64,000 nt of DNA, taken from NCBI GenBank assembly GCA_903813345.2, contig CAIIXF020000001.1, forward strand, positions 40,765,366 through 40,829,365, read 5' to 3'. Under the pieces are notes generated by a model that had not been told where the DNA came from, ran no database searches, and saw only the letters and a program-made list of their open reading frames with translations. Position 1 is the stretch's first letter; each line of letters opens with the position of its first letter. The position numbers and the translations under genes were made by a program. This document shows, in pieces, positions 24,036 through 35,993 of the stretch. Origin of the DNA: Owenia fusiformis (lineage: Eukaryota > Annelida > Polychaeta > Sabellida > Oweniidae).

Positions 24036-25490
24036 GGCTGAATTTTTTTTCCAAGAAATTTAGTCAATTTACTTACATACCGGGTGTGCCAAAAATATTA
24101 TTAAGCAGAAACATTTTTGTCACACTGAAAAATGCTATATTGTCATCATCTTGGGCTGATAGGCTTGCTACATCATATCAATCCAACTCTCTGGACGTTT
24201 TTTTAACTAGTCTCCGCAATAACCATTAATTTGATTTTTAGTACCTACCAGATGTTTGAAAATCTAGGATTATGAGTCTCATACTTCACCATTTTTCTTT
24301 AACTTGTTCTATTAGAACCAAAACCAAAATGCCTTTCTTTCGGTATATTACTTTATGATACAGAGTATCTCATTTTAGCAGCGTTTTGGCCTCAGCTGTG
24401 AGAAAATGTAAATTTTCAATGAATTTAACTTTAAATAGACACCCATTATAGACCTCCATTGCTGCAACTTCATTTTTGGCATTAAGCACAGCAGTTTTAA
24501 AAACACCTTCACCACTGAAATTGATCACTACACTCCATAGCCTTCAACTACGCCCAATCTAGTCTATTGGAATGATCAGGTTGAGTTTTGTGATGGAGGG
24601 AATTATTTTAAGATGCCCTTGTGGTCATCAAAATTCCAGGAAATCACTTATACCTTCAACTTGAAGTTTTTACAGAATGCAAGAGCGGATTAAGTGCCAA
24701 GCTCTGATAAGGTTTTGGGTATGCGGAGTAAATTATATGGTGCCCATTTTGCTCCTGTGTGATATCACTCTGTGTCTTGCTATGACTTTCATCATTTATA
24801 TTTTGTCTGTTCGATCATTTGTGATAAAAACCATTGTGAATCGATGTTGTTGCCAATCAATGTTATTTCTTTTATAATAAGGTTAACAAGTTTCCATAGA
24901 TTCCAAATAGACACCTATTACAGACCTCCATTGCTGTAACTTCATTTTTTAACAAGTGAAATTACATGCCAGAGTAAACTTTCAGATACACAGATACAAA
25001 TTCAATTTGGAGTAAAAATAATCTTAATTGGAATTGAGGAATCATTATGCAACAGACAATTATTGTCTGACAATATTGTCTTGTTTAACCATATCATGGT
25101 AATTTCATGTCCCACAACACAATTTTTTTCGATTTGATACTAATTTCAATATTATGAAGACAATTCAATATATAGGCAGTGACTTTAAGTTCTGTAAGCC
25201 CCACCTTTATTAGCTTATATTGCAAATCGTCAAGCCAACCGCCAAGTTGACATATTATGATGTGATTTGAAGTTATGACATATCACATAAGCTATGACAT
25301 CAGTCACATATTGCCCCATCAGCAAGTAAATAAACATATAATCTCACATCACTTTTGATTCTATATTGATATGTGATATCATTTGAATGTTACCTAACAA
25401 ACAACAAAACAAGCATTTAGTTTTGTTTGTTGTCGCTGGTTTTCACAAAATGGATGTTTTCTCCAAATCATAATAATTATGGCCTTTTTA
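24036..25490. other. Intergenic sequence with a short direct repeat
   Basis: ATAGACACC.ATTA.AGACCTCCATTGCTG.AACTTCATTTTT occurs at about 24436-24478 and 24908-24950. A CCGGGTGTGCCAAAAATATT at about 24080 resembles a mariner-type terminus without a found partner. No gene is recognised. Confidence 0.4.
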
Positions 25491-27599
25491 TCGAACTCCA
25501 ATGCAGTGTCTCGGTATAGACACTGCGGCGGGCAGATGAAGCAAATCCCCAAAATTTGGGGAATATAGTTCCCCTTTTCATCGCATATGTGGTCAATTTT
25601 CACACAACTTATAAAATATGTATTCATGAATGTTCCCCAAACATTATTTTGTCAAAATATTTCAAAATTATTGAAATATGAGAAGAAATCACCGCAGAAG
25701 GAATTCTGAGTAAAAGTTTTGTTGATAATAGTTTACCGCATGTGTTGTTTATTAGTTAATACGCGCAATTCAACCAATGAAATTGTCTAAATTTTACAAT
25801 CACGCGACCTGAGCATGGGACTAGAACCAATCACGTTAGTTGTTTATTACGAAATTACCATGCTTACGGTGAGATACCTGCCGCAGTGATATATCACTGC
25901 ACGGGAGTTCGCCTTTTTATGTTACTAGTGAAATTTCCACTGGTTTATCTTGTTAATTAAGTCGTCAGACTTTCATTGAGTAAATAATTTTAACTTTGAT
26001 TGTGTTTATAGTGATTGTATTTTTGTTGTATGCTTCCTGAGTAGAACTGCCAAATCAGTTTTTTCATTTGCAATGAATAATGGCTTGATTTCCCTGTACG
26101 TAACTTATAGCTGAAATTTACACCCATATGTTTCAATACTATAAAAGAACTTGAGATGTTGATTTATATGAAGTTATTGGAGGAGGTTGATTGTAGTTTT
26201 AAATACTGTACATCAATCATAATTATTTCTCCATAGTTAAATAATAAAGTATCCCATTAATACAGTATTGATATTAGTTTTACTTATTATTACTGATTTA
26301 TCCATGCACATGTGTTTAATGATGCTATAAACATATGCTCGTTGATATCAGTCAAAAAATTAGATAAAATGTCAGATATATCAATTTTCCTAGTTGCAAT
26401 CAATATTGTCGTTCCTCAATTCTTAAAATTATATGATACCTATATTCTTTCATGTCTATGATGAATTCCAGACAATGGATTATGAGATTTGTGCTCAGTG
26501 TCCTAATCAGGGTTGTCCCATTTCATATCAGCCCTTCACTCTTTTATTTTGATTCACATATTTAAGAGTGATCTACTCTCTATAACAACGATGAGGCATT
26601 GAATGAATGTCTACAAATTAATTGAAGTGGTGACAATATATTGACATAGTCTCCAAAATTTTTGTGGATAGAGGTTGGTGTTTGGTGTTAGGTGCTTGAT
26701 GTTTGGCACCCCATATCTGTAAAAACTTGCAGGTTGTGACATTTTTGTGACATCTTTGTTCAAAATAGTTAGTTCTTTTAGTATGGCGAAGATACTGAAC
26801 TTTGTTTAACTGATTCTTATTTGATGTTTGATGCGATCTGCTGTCTTGATGTTGATGTTGTCTTGTTTTTTTCATATTGATGAGAAAAATATATATTTCT
26901 GTACCTATTATTCTGCCCTGGGGTATCTTGACATCATAAATCAGTAAATGACCTTGGGTTAAATGCCAGTTTAGATACCAATCAACAGCAATGCTTTGTT
27001 AACCTTTTAATCAGAAGATTTCATAATTGAAATTGCATTTTAGCATTGAGAGTGTTTTTTTAACCAAATAAATGTTTTTCTAACTTTTATCTTTAAAACA
27101 TAGTCCAATTGTCTTGTTTTTGAATTTTTGATTTAATTAAATGAAACAAATGTTCAATGTAAATGTCATTTAAAAGGAATCCCCTGAATGCCAGCCTAGA
27201 TAAAACAAGACAAAACTGACATGAGAACAAGAAAAACACAACCCAAAATTAATACAAACCAAGTTGTATTACACAAGAGGAACGACCAACAACCATTATG
27301 GATAATAAAGTGTAACCAACTGAAAGGAAAGGTATGTCTATATGGCTGAATGAAGGCAAACTGCAAATCTTTGATTTATGGGTGTTGGAGATCACTAATA
27401 TTACCATATTGTTCAATGTATAATAACTTAGCAGAAACAGACATAGTTATGTGTTAAAGGTTGAGTAAATAGTGCAGAGACGTGTCTAACGATCATGGAC
27501 CTGGTGTCAAAATATATATCGAAGTTTGGATATTTCATCAAGGCTAACATCTATTTTCATTGTCGTCTTCTAGGGGGATGGTTTAATGACCTTCTATAG
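25491..27599. other. Gene-free AT-rich sequence
   Basis: Small hairpins CAGTGTCTCGGTATAGACACTG (two pieces, about 25503-25524) and CAGTGATATATCACTG (25885-25900) lie 360 bp apart and could mark an old element, but no clean termini were found. About 26640-26700 repeats a segment at 21343. No gene is recognised. Confidence 0.35.
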
Positions 27600-27795
27600 C
27601 AAGTCGCTACTACAGTCTTGGCTGTAGTGGCTAGCCTTTATGGCTGAATCGGTAGAGCGTCTGCCTTGCGAGCGGAGGTCATGGGTTCGATTCCAGCACT
27701 GGGCATTGAATTTAGCAAACTCCCTTTTGGGTCTAGTATCTGGCTCGTTACAGTACAGCTCCCAGATGGATGTGCCCAAGGGTCGTTACAATATA
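27600..27795 (+). repeat. tRNA-Ala-like SINE, copy 1
   Basis: A tRNA-like head has the A box TGGCTGAATCGG (27641-27652) and a good B box GGTTCGATTCC (27684-27694). An anticodon-arm-like TCTGC..TTGC..GCGGA with TGC in the loop position suggests descent from tRNA-Ala(UGC). The same unit, including the flanking GCTACTACAGTCT head and the TAGTATC..GCT..ACAGCTCCC body, recurs at 60518-60710. The surrounding repeat body shows this is a SINE and not a functional tRNA gene. Confidence 0.8.
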
Positions 27796-28012
27796 ATGGT
27801 TCATGTACAGTACATGTAGTTTTATATGTGTAGTCACCTTTACTGTTGAGGAGGTCTTGTCTTGATCAGTAACTACAGAAAGCCTTAGGCTTTGATTACA
27901 ACTACAAATGCGTGTAATCAAGCAATTTTAAAGTAAAACATGAAAGAATCTTTGTTCAATTTTCTTCACAAAAGAGTAATTACACAAGATTCCCTCAGTC
28001 TAATCCCAGAGG

Positions 28013-28291
28013 CAGGCCTGTCAACTGTCCCGCAATTTGCGTATTTGTCACGCATTTGCTGAAGAATTTGAAGTCACGCCAGTTTTTTTTGCGTGACACA
28101 AAATGTCACGCAAATACGCATTTTACCTGGTAATTGTCACGCAAATATATTTCTGTAAAAAATTTTTCAAAATATGTTTATGATACGGTAAAAATACGAA
28201 CGTCGGAAAAAAACGAACGCAATTTGTTCGGATTTGTCACGCGAATCCCGTATATGTCACGCATGTTCATAGGAAATTTTCGTACCTCCTG
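28013..28291 (+). mobile_element. CAGGCCTGTCAAC element with altered right end, 6-bp duplication
   Basis: It starts with the family terminus CAGGCCTGTCAACTGTCCCG and follows the family through the CACGCAAATACGCATTTTAC block. It stops early at CGTACCTCCTG instead of the usual GTTGACAGGCCTG. The hexamer CAGAGG stands on both sides (28007-28012 and 28292-28297), so this shortened form looks like a genuine insertion unit and not a later deletion. Confidence 0.75.
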
Positions 28292-28297
28292 CAGAGG

Positions 28298-29340
28298 TTC
28301 AAAGAATTTGTTTGATTTAAGATTAATTTAAGATGAAATGTTCATGTTTAATTAGATATTTAGAAGATCCTTTTGTTGTACTGTATCCTCATGTCGTATT
28401 GCAATTCATGTGATCTATCAAGAGTAAATTAAATTAGTCAATTTAGTTTTGTTTTTTGTTGTTTTCAAAATCACCCAAAGATTTAAAGCACCAAATTACC
28501 CGATGCCTTTAATTATATGGGGTTTCAACAGGGAATTTAAGATGAAGATTGTTATTTTGAAGTAAATGTATTACCTTTTTAGCATTGCTGTTATCTAGTT
28601 GCCATTTGCTCAAAAATGATTTTTGATCACCCTTTACATGCATGGACTATATATATAAAGGCAAATGATTGGAATTCAATTGAGTATTCAAGCATGACAT
28701 TAGACATAAGCTTGGGATAGAAGTATTAGAAATAGGTAAAATGGCTATGGATGCGATTGGTTCATAATCATAATCATTGACAAGCATGGGTATTCAAAGT
28801 CATAAACCCAATAACCAAGCCCAAGAGGCCTTTGATATCTGATACAACACAACCAGCAAAGAACTAATGGGACAAAATATGATATAAACATCTGATATTC
28901 TCAGTACATATTCTTGAAATTTGGTTTGTCCACCATTGAAAACATTGGAATGGTAATAGAGAAAATTTAATTCTCACCTCAAATGATGAAAGCTCAAAAA
29001 TTGGCATCAAACGAGTGCTTGTTTACATTGTAAAAATAACTAGACTGGAAGTTACTCTGGCCCAATTACGCTTTTTAACGAGTTATTTCTAGATTCATAT
29101 GATGTGTTATCTTATTCCAAAACATAATACTGAAACATAACCTCCCGTGTCTATGTTAAAGACACAAATTGAAATTTGTATTTAAATTGTCCACACAATT
29201 GTATTGTCATCTTTGTGAATGTGACATTGCTTACTCAGCATGGCAGATTACAAAAAGTGAGATTAAATCTCAAATGCACAGTATAATAGGGAAGCCCATT
29301 GAAATAAGATATAGCAATTTAAGGCATCTTCGAATAGAGA
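28298..29340. other. AT-rich sequence, nothing recognised
   Basis: No coding character or repeat border seen. Confidence 0.35.
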
Positions 29341-31800
29341 AGTTTCTAAATAGCTTTGAAATCTCGCTAATTCTCGTTTTTACACGAGATTATAAGAGAT
29401 TTGCACTTTTTTCTTTATTGAATCACTTTTCTTTATTTTTGATAGCATATTTGGATTCAGTGACAAAGGGGACATGCCATTAAGAGGCCATTCTCTGACT
29501 TAGTCATTTTTTCAAAAGTGTGAAAATAAAAAAAATCATGAAAAGTTCTTAAAATATTCTGAATAACAAGTTGAATATATATATTTAATGATGACACAAG
29601 CAAAAGTCTGAAAATTAACATGAAATGAAGGGTTTTGACAGATGCAAAAGATGGTAGATTTGTGATGAAGAAATAGAGGTTTTTGCAGTAACAACACAAT
29701 TAACTCGAAGTTATCCGTTATGAGAGGCTGAGGACTAAACTTGACATAATTTTCAATCTCAGATTATCAGTAGTATCTAACTTTAGCCGGACAGCCACTC
29801 AGAATGTATATGGAGCCCATAAGATTCATTTTTCTCAATTGAAGTCACTATTTCTGTTTTTAGCTTCAGAGGAAAGGAGGTACATGAACATGCTAAGTTT
29901 ACCTAGATCACAAGCCTTACCACAAATATAAAGTATATAGGAATAGAGTTGATATGTGTGAAAACCTTAAACTTCCCATTTTATTGGGGATGGAACTTGT
30001 GGACCATGTGTATTTCTAACTTCTTCACATGTGCATGGATCTAAAATTGTGGCAGCCATCTTGGATTTGTCATATTATGTGGACATGGTTTTGGTTGTGC
30101 TGAATTTGTTTCAAAATAACATTTCTTGTATACCTTCGATAAGTGAGATAGGCATTTGAAATTAAATACAGATCGTATACTTGACATTTAATGCAGTAAA
30201 CAGTAATACAATTCATTCTTACATAATAAGTGAGTCCAGACAAAAAGTTGTTATTGTGTTAGTTTAACTGGGCATAAATTACACTCATTGGCCTTGGTTT
30301 TCTTAATTGGCTTGGATAAAATGTTGTTCTGTTTATTCAGAAAAGGAGTATAGTTCAATATACAAGTTCACATCCGTTCCATCCTCTTGTAGAAATGAAT
30401 CTCATATTATTTCTCTCAAATATAGAACACAAAAATATTATAAAAAACAAGTTTCTATTAATTGCAAAAGTTAGCTTCTATGTCATGACTGAGTTTGGGT
30501 TCCGCTTCTAGGGAAAAAATATCCATCTGGAAATATCGTATTGACCATTGCTATACACTCCATATTTAATCCTCCCAGTAAATAACATTGATATACAGTA
30601 TACAAGTATATATGACATCGAGGATCTGGGGTTTGGGTAATGTGAGACATGAGGCCACTTGTCTTTTTGAATCTCATATTCAATATTCTTTCTTTAAACC
30701 CTCATATTTAATATTTTTGGAGTGGTAATTCAATTATGTACCTATTTTTTATTCTTTATCACATAGTTGAACTCTGTTCCACTCTGTTAGGTAACATGAA
30801 AACATATTTATGATATTTTGCAAATGCGTGGAAAAAGTGATATCTGTGGAATACGGAAAATATTTCACAGATATCACCTTTTGGCAGGGATTTGAAAACT
30901 ACCACCAATATGATGTGTTTTGTTACATATTGATTTAATGACATCACGGGGATGAATGAATGAATGGATGTTGTTTTGATATGCTTTGTTTAGTTTTAGA
31001 GGTGAACTATGGGAAAAATAGAACATCCTATGAATTTTCGTGATATTGTGTTAATCCAACTCATTGATATCAATATCTGCGCTAATTCGCTATGCTAACT
31101 TGGCAAGATATTGATATCAACTCGGAGATAAAGATAAAATCATTTAAAATCATATGATATCCTATACATATCCTTTACTGTGCCACAACTTTCTCATATG
31201 TTATATATTTTGGCACAGGCCATCACTTATTTTCTTTGAATTCATGCTTTTGTTCCTCGTTTTAGAAATGAGAGGAAATCTTTGATTTTCCTTGTATTTA
31301 AGTTGCTTAAATGTTGCCCTGTGATGTTGATAAAAGTCAATAGTAATCCATTACAGTCACAATTGAAATGTACCCATTGCTAGCCCAGAACCTACCAAAA
31401 TAGCATTTGCATTTTGTCAATATTGCCCTATGTGCTTTTCTATGAAAATAATTTTAATCGTATCTTTTCTTCAGTATTTCATATATTACATTTTAATATA
31501 TTTATATTGGTTAATATTTATATACTATTTACTTAGACAACAATAAATAAAGAATTTTTGGTAAAAACACCAAAAATGGTATATGATCTTTAAATGACTG
31601 TTGTGTGAACATCAAAGGTCAAAATTCGCTGAAATTGTATTTTTATAAAGCACAAATGATTTTTCTTCAATATGATATGCATTATTATCAGATATCTTTG
31701 GGGGCTAAAAAGGGCCCTTAATGACACCCGTCCTTTAGAAATTCAAAGACAAACAAGGGTGACATCTATTACGTCAGCACTTTTCAGCTATTTAGAAACT
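29341..31800. mobile_element. Probable 2.46-kb TIR element, long form
   Basis: AGTTTCTAAATAGCT at 29341-29355 is mirrored by AGCTATTTAGAAACT at 31786-31800. The 120 bases inside each end (GAAATCTCGCTAATTCTCG on the left; GTGACATCTATTACGTCAGC on the right) match the two ends of the 475-bp element at 45449-45923. That shared outline supports calling the whole 2.46 kb one unit, although other insertions may be included. No transposase frame is evident, and the target duplication could not be resolved. Confidence 0.5.
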
Positions 31801-32154
31801 ATGAATTTAAGGGCACTTTTGTTTAAGTTTTTGGCAAAGTTTCCACTTCTACAGTATGCTTACTTGACTTTGAACCATCTGTCAGTGCTGATCTTACAGG
31901 TTCCCAACACAAAACATTACTTAATAAATGGGTATACGACCTTGATGGTCTTATCAATGGTTTCATACTTTTGATACTTTACTACATTAAATGACAGCTT
32001 TTTTCAAAAGTGGATATGCATATCTAAGTTACTTGATTAAAGGAAGATGTTTCTTTGGATTGCAATTTTGTTGAGAAATTAAGATAATGAGAATGGGCAC
32101 CATGATAAACCATGACATCTCATTTCTTCTCAGCCCTCTCAGGTGAAACAGAAA
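31801..32154. other. Nothing recognised
   Basis: AT-rich; the open frame crossing here (31672-31974) overlaps the end of the TIR element and has no family resemblance. Confidence 0.3.
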
Positions 32155-32780
32155 GATGTTATGGGAACCAGAATGAGAAAAAAGGATTGAAAACAGTCAT
32201 AATTTACTCCTGATAACCATATTGTGTTTTATGGATTACAACATTAGCTTCATTGCCTTCCCCTCCCCCTAGGATGGGCCCAGAAAAAATGTTGTTTTTG
32301 GCCCAAAAATTTATCAAGACCCTGATTTGGGGGCCTTTTGGGCCTTATTTTTAATATTAGGCCAAATAATTAAGAGAATGGGCCCAAATTTTTAGGGCGG
32401 AAATTCTTTTAGACTTGAAATGTGCCCCCCTTGCTAGTTTTCAGATCTGCCCCTGTGTTGACCCTTTGATATTAAGCTTATATACTCCGAGGCTGGATTT
32501 TGTCTGTCCAACATCATTTGAAACTGAATGCCCTATTTTGTATGAATTCTAGTATCTACAATTAGTTTTTTTTATGAGTATTGGTTATCAATTTATATTC
32601 ATTCTTCAACATATATTGTAATGACTTCTGTATGAATGGAATTGCTCTTTGTGTGTTATGGTCCTGGATGGTGATAATGTAACTTGAATTGTAAGGGGGG
32701 TATTAGACTTTGTTTCTATTCACGTTTGATTATGCTTTGGGAAAGATGGGCTTTGTTTTCCTAAATGTTTGTCCTTTGAT
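32155..32780 (+). mobile_element. Penelope-like tail, copy interrupted by another repeat
   Basis: Matches the 22550-22980 tail (GTGTTTTATGGATTA, GTTGACCCTTTGA, GCTGGATTTTGTCTGTCCAA, ACTTC.GTATGAATG, TCACGTT.GATTATG). The match is broken between about 32256 and 32456 by a GGGCCCA-rich segment absent from the other copies. Confidence 0.6.
32256..32456. mobile_element. Short insertion inside the retroelement tail
   Basis: About 200 bp with repeated GGGCCCA/GGCCCAAAAAT motifs separates two halves of a tail that are contiguous at 22640-22660. Exact ends and duplication are not clear. The final AGATCTGCCCCTG resembles the GGCGGATCTGGG near 63938 in inverse sense. Confidence 0.45.
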
Positions 32781-34696
32781 GTACTTTGATATCAACCAAG
32801 AGTTGTTTAGCAGGGTACCACTCTGGACAGCCAGTCCAATTTTCAAGGTGTAATTCCCAAATTACAGTTTTGTACAAATGATTATTCTCATTTTTCGTTT
32901 GGTAGTTTTACATCAAGGAATTTACCTCTGTAGCAGTACATGGGTATTTGTATTTCATTCCACTTTTGAGGTGTGTGAAACCCCAAAAATTAAAGTCTAT
33001 CAAGCGGATATGTACATCTATGCTCTTGATAGCTTTAATTCACTGAGGGAATAAAGAACCTTATAACTCAATGGCTGATTGATTACATCTCTCAGCCTCG
33101 AAAGCTAAATTATGTAAGATGTAATTGAAGTAAAATCGACAATATCAAATAACAAAATGTTGATATAAGATTGATCAATTTTGTAATCATTCCAACTCAA
33201 GAACTTTGATTAAAGAATTCAATATCGTGATCCCAGTCATCACCGTCTTACAGCAAAGGTTTATATTCTTTGTCTATGGTTTTCAGAGCAAACATTATGC
33301 AACACTTGCCTGTTTTATTAAGTGGAATATCTATAAAGAGTTAAGTAAATATGTATGTTTCTTCAGGTATAATCAATAATTCTAGGTGTTTATTTGTAAT
33401 TTTGACTGCCTCTGATATCTGTTAGAGCATGCTCCAACACATCTCACGATCTATCCATTATATAAGTTTTGTATAAATGGGCACATCATTTCTGTATTGT
33501 GCTTTTACATTATATATTACATTTGTGCATTGTTTCCATGTAGTAATTCATATTTACTTTGCATGTGATGTTGTTTCCAATAAACTTCATTGTTGGAGGA
33601 TTAAACTTGATTACTGTATTGATTGTATCAACAGTGTGTTCACTAATTAGGAAAACAACCAGGGAGGGAACTATATAAATCTGTAATGGCCTGTGTGGTT
33701 TATATTTATATTCCATCGAGTGTACAAATGCTATTACTATGCGCTATAAACCTCTAGTAGGAATTGCTAGTCAGTGACACCATAGTAATAAATCATATCA
33801 ATTTACAATAATAAAAAAGGGAAAATATATTTCATTTAATATCGTGTAGCAAATGAGAGGCACCCTTGATGATTGAAATATTATTCTCCAGAAGTACAGC
33901 GAATTATAGAAAAGGGGTTATAAATACATGGCATATAGCTGTGTAAATTGAACACAGTAATTTTTTTCATATTTGCAGTGTTTGGTCCATTCGATTTTTT
34001 GTTGAAACATCTTGCCAACAAAACTGTTGAACAAGAATCGAAAATGTTATTGAATTGTTCCATGCCAATATTCCAACTTAATTAATAGAACACTTTAAGC
34101 ACAATGGGGCTCAACCTTCTACTGTCAATCAATGTGTTATATCATTATTGGATGGGCGTGTCTCATCTCACAAAGTGATTCGATGAAACATTTGATTAAA
34201 CATTGTGTGAAATTACTCCATATACAATAACTCCCTCTTACCATTTCTGCGTTGTTCATTCAATATAGATTTTTGATTTTCTGATGGTACATTATTGTGA
34301 AAATGACACAGAAATCATTTGCAGCCACACTGTCTATATTACTATCAAACTGTAAATTTTCTTTTTTGACCCATTGAATGATATTCATGTCGGGATAAAA
34401 TAAGTTATCTGTATGCCCATTCCTTTCTAAAAGTTGATGGATTTGGTTCAAATTTTATATTTTGATGCCTTGGGGATATAGGACCTCTGCTAAATGTGAT
34501 TTATGGTAACTTAAATATAACTTAAATACTAGATGTCTGATTTAGTCCAAATCTTATCGACTAATATCTTATAGGAATAGAACCTCTGTTTAAAAGGGAA
34601 ATTGCAGTATGGCTGCTCAATTCAAAATGTTTTCCTTGTTTTCATGAAAAAATATATATCTACTTTTTAATAACTTGAATATTAGTAAGAATATTA
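32781..34696. other. AT-rich sequence upstream of the G-gamma exon
   Basis: No exon was recognised. About 34440-34630 (GGATTTGGTTCAAATTTTAT, ATGGCTGCTCAATTCAAA) resembles pieces near 3790 and 4200, so a diverged dispersed repeat is likely. Confidence 0.35.
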
Positions 34697-34907
34697 GTAG
34701 CCAGGATTTGCCAAGGGGGGTTCAGTTTTCAAAAATTTCCAGGGGGGGTTCACATTTGACAATTTTGGCCCAAATATGGCTAAAATCACTTGAGAAGTGC
34801 TCAAAATGGTGAAAAACTGCATGATTTTGAAAGAATTTTTGGCCAGGGGGGGGAGGGATTCGCCAAACCCTGCAAACCCCCCCCCCCTGGCTACGGGCCT
34901 GTACTAG
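34697..34907. mobile_element. GTAGCCAGG TIR element, copy A
   Basis: GTAGCCAGGATTTGCC at the left and CCTGGCTACGGGCCTG at the right are inverted repeats. The body (TTTCCAGGGGGGGTTCACAT, GAGAAGTGCTCAAAATGGTG) matches copies at 56514-57143 and 57594-57758. The left tip CAGGCCC is missing. If it is restored, TATTAG at the left and TACTAG at the right could be a 6-bp duplication with one change. Ends about 45 bp before the G-gamma exon acceptor. Confidence 0.65.
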
Positions 34908-34945
34908 ATCTCATTTAATAAATCTGTAATTTCATGTTCTTTCAG

Positions 34946-35166
34946 AATACAAACAAACGAAAATCGCTGAGGGTCTTGCACAACAACGACAGCTAGTGGA
35001 CCAATTACGCCAAGAGGCTGCCCTCCCTCGGGTTAGGGTCAGTGAGTGTGTAGAAGAATTAAAAAAATACTGTGAACAACATGAAGAGGAAGACTCACTT
35101 ATTAAAGGCTTTGATAAACAAAAAGATAATCCATTTAAAGAAAAAGGAGGTTGTGTAATACTATAG
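34946..35166 (+). CDS. G-protein gamma subunit, terminal exon (5' incomplete)
   Basis: Encodes the heterotrimeric G-protein gamma subunit, the small coiled-coil partner of G-beta that tethers the dimer to the inner plasma membrane. A TTCTTTCAG acceptor ends at 34945. The frame starts in phase with two bases of a split codon and runs 72 codons to TAG. Visible family marks: an N-terminal helix AEGLAQQRQLVDQLRQEA, then RVRVSE, the KKYCEQHEEEDSL segment, the NPFKEK motif, and the C-terminal CAAX box CVIL, whose final Leu predicts geranylgeranylation. Length fits the family (about 65-75 residues). There is no in-frame ATG, so an upstream exon must supply the start. The whole canonical domain sits in one exon, whereas vertebrate GNG genes split it. 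Possible poly(A) signals lie at 35589, 36172 and 36339. Which GNG paralogue it matches is not clear. Confidence 0.93.
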
Positions 35167-35924
35167 GAAATGTGGTGGATGCTTGAGGCTTTCTTGTGGA
35201 CAAATTTGACCTTTTGGTCAATTTGATAACATCATTTATCCATTGGATAACATCAAGTATAGTGGATACTATATGGATAACACATTGGATATCCCATGGA
35301 TTAACTGTTGGACACCATATCGTACAGTGTATTTGGAAAATGTATTTGGCACTGCATCTACATTGCCTATAATCTTGGATATTATAAAATGGCCTTGTTT
35401 TCCGGTATTCCCTGTAAACTATTTTATACTGTTTGGAAGTCCAATGAGTACTATTTGGCACCCAAACCATTTGATGCTGTTTTGTACACTATGGTTACCA
35501 TTCTGCAATGTCATTGCATTATATTTCATAGAATGCTGTTCCACACAACACACATAGAATACATCATCAGATATTACTAGTATGTTACATTAAAGAACAG
35601 TAGGGTTATTGGATACTATTTTATAGAACATTTACTATGTCCCCACCACATAGTATGGGGCCATATTGTGGGCCTAGGCCTAGTATTCAGGGATAACTTT
35701 TGGGCATATACATTATATTTATATAGCAGGGGGTCAATATTGTGGATTTAGTTTTCAAAGACAAGCTATTGACATGTTTTAAATTTTTGTATGAAATTCT
35801 CAAACTAATTAGTTTTAGGGCATTCTTGGTAAGGCATCCATTTTAGATTTTCCATCCTAAAATCTTGTCTTTTCAACTGATTAGTGTTAGGCATTCAGGT
35901 TGTGCAGTATAATAGGGTCACCCA
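35167..35924. other. Probable 3' UTR and flank of the G-gamma gene
   Basis: Non-coding continuation of the terminal exon; the overlapping open frames on both strands (35135-35580) are TGGATA-rich sequence without family character. An ATTAAA at 35589-35594 could end the transcript. Confidence 0.35.
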
Positions 35925-35993
35925 TTGGTGGGGACATGTTTCTGTCCTTGGTGGGGACATGTTTCTGTCCTTGGTGGGGACATGTTTCTGTCC
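35925..35993. repeat. 23-bp unit in three perfect tandem copies
   Basis: The unit TTGGTGGGGACATGTTTCTG plus TCC occurs exactly three times (35925, 35948, 35971). Each copy contains GGACATGTTT, which fits the p53-family half-site consensus RRRCWWGYYY. Confidence 0.95.

Noticed and set aside
27641-27694. Functional tRNA-Ala gene
   Set aside because: The tRNA-like head is embedded in a longer repeat that recurs at 60518, and the acceptor stem cannot be formed convincingly; a SINE is the better call.
35135-35580. Frames of 90-111 codons on both strands after the G-gamma stop
   Set aside because: They are TGGATA-rich low-complexity readings opposite or after the real exon, without splice context or family motifs.
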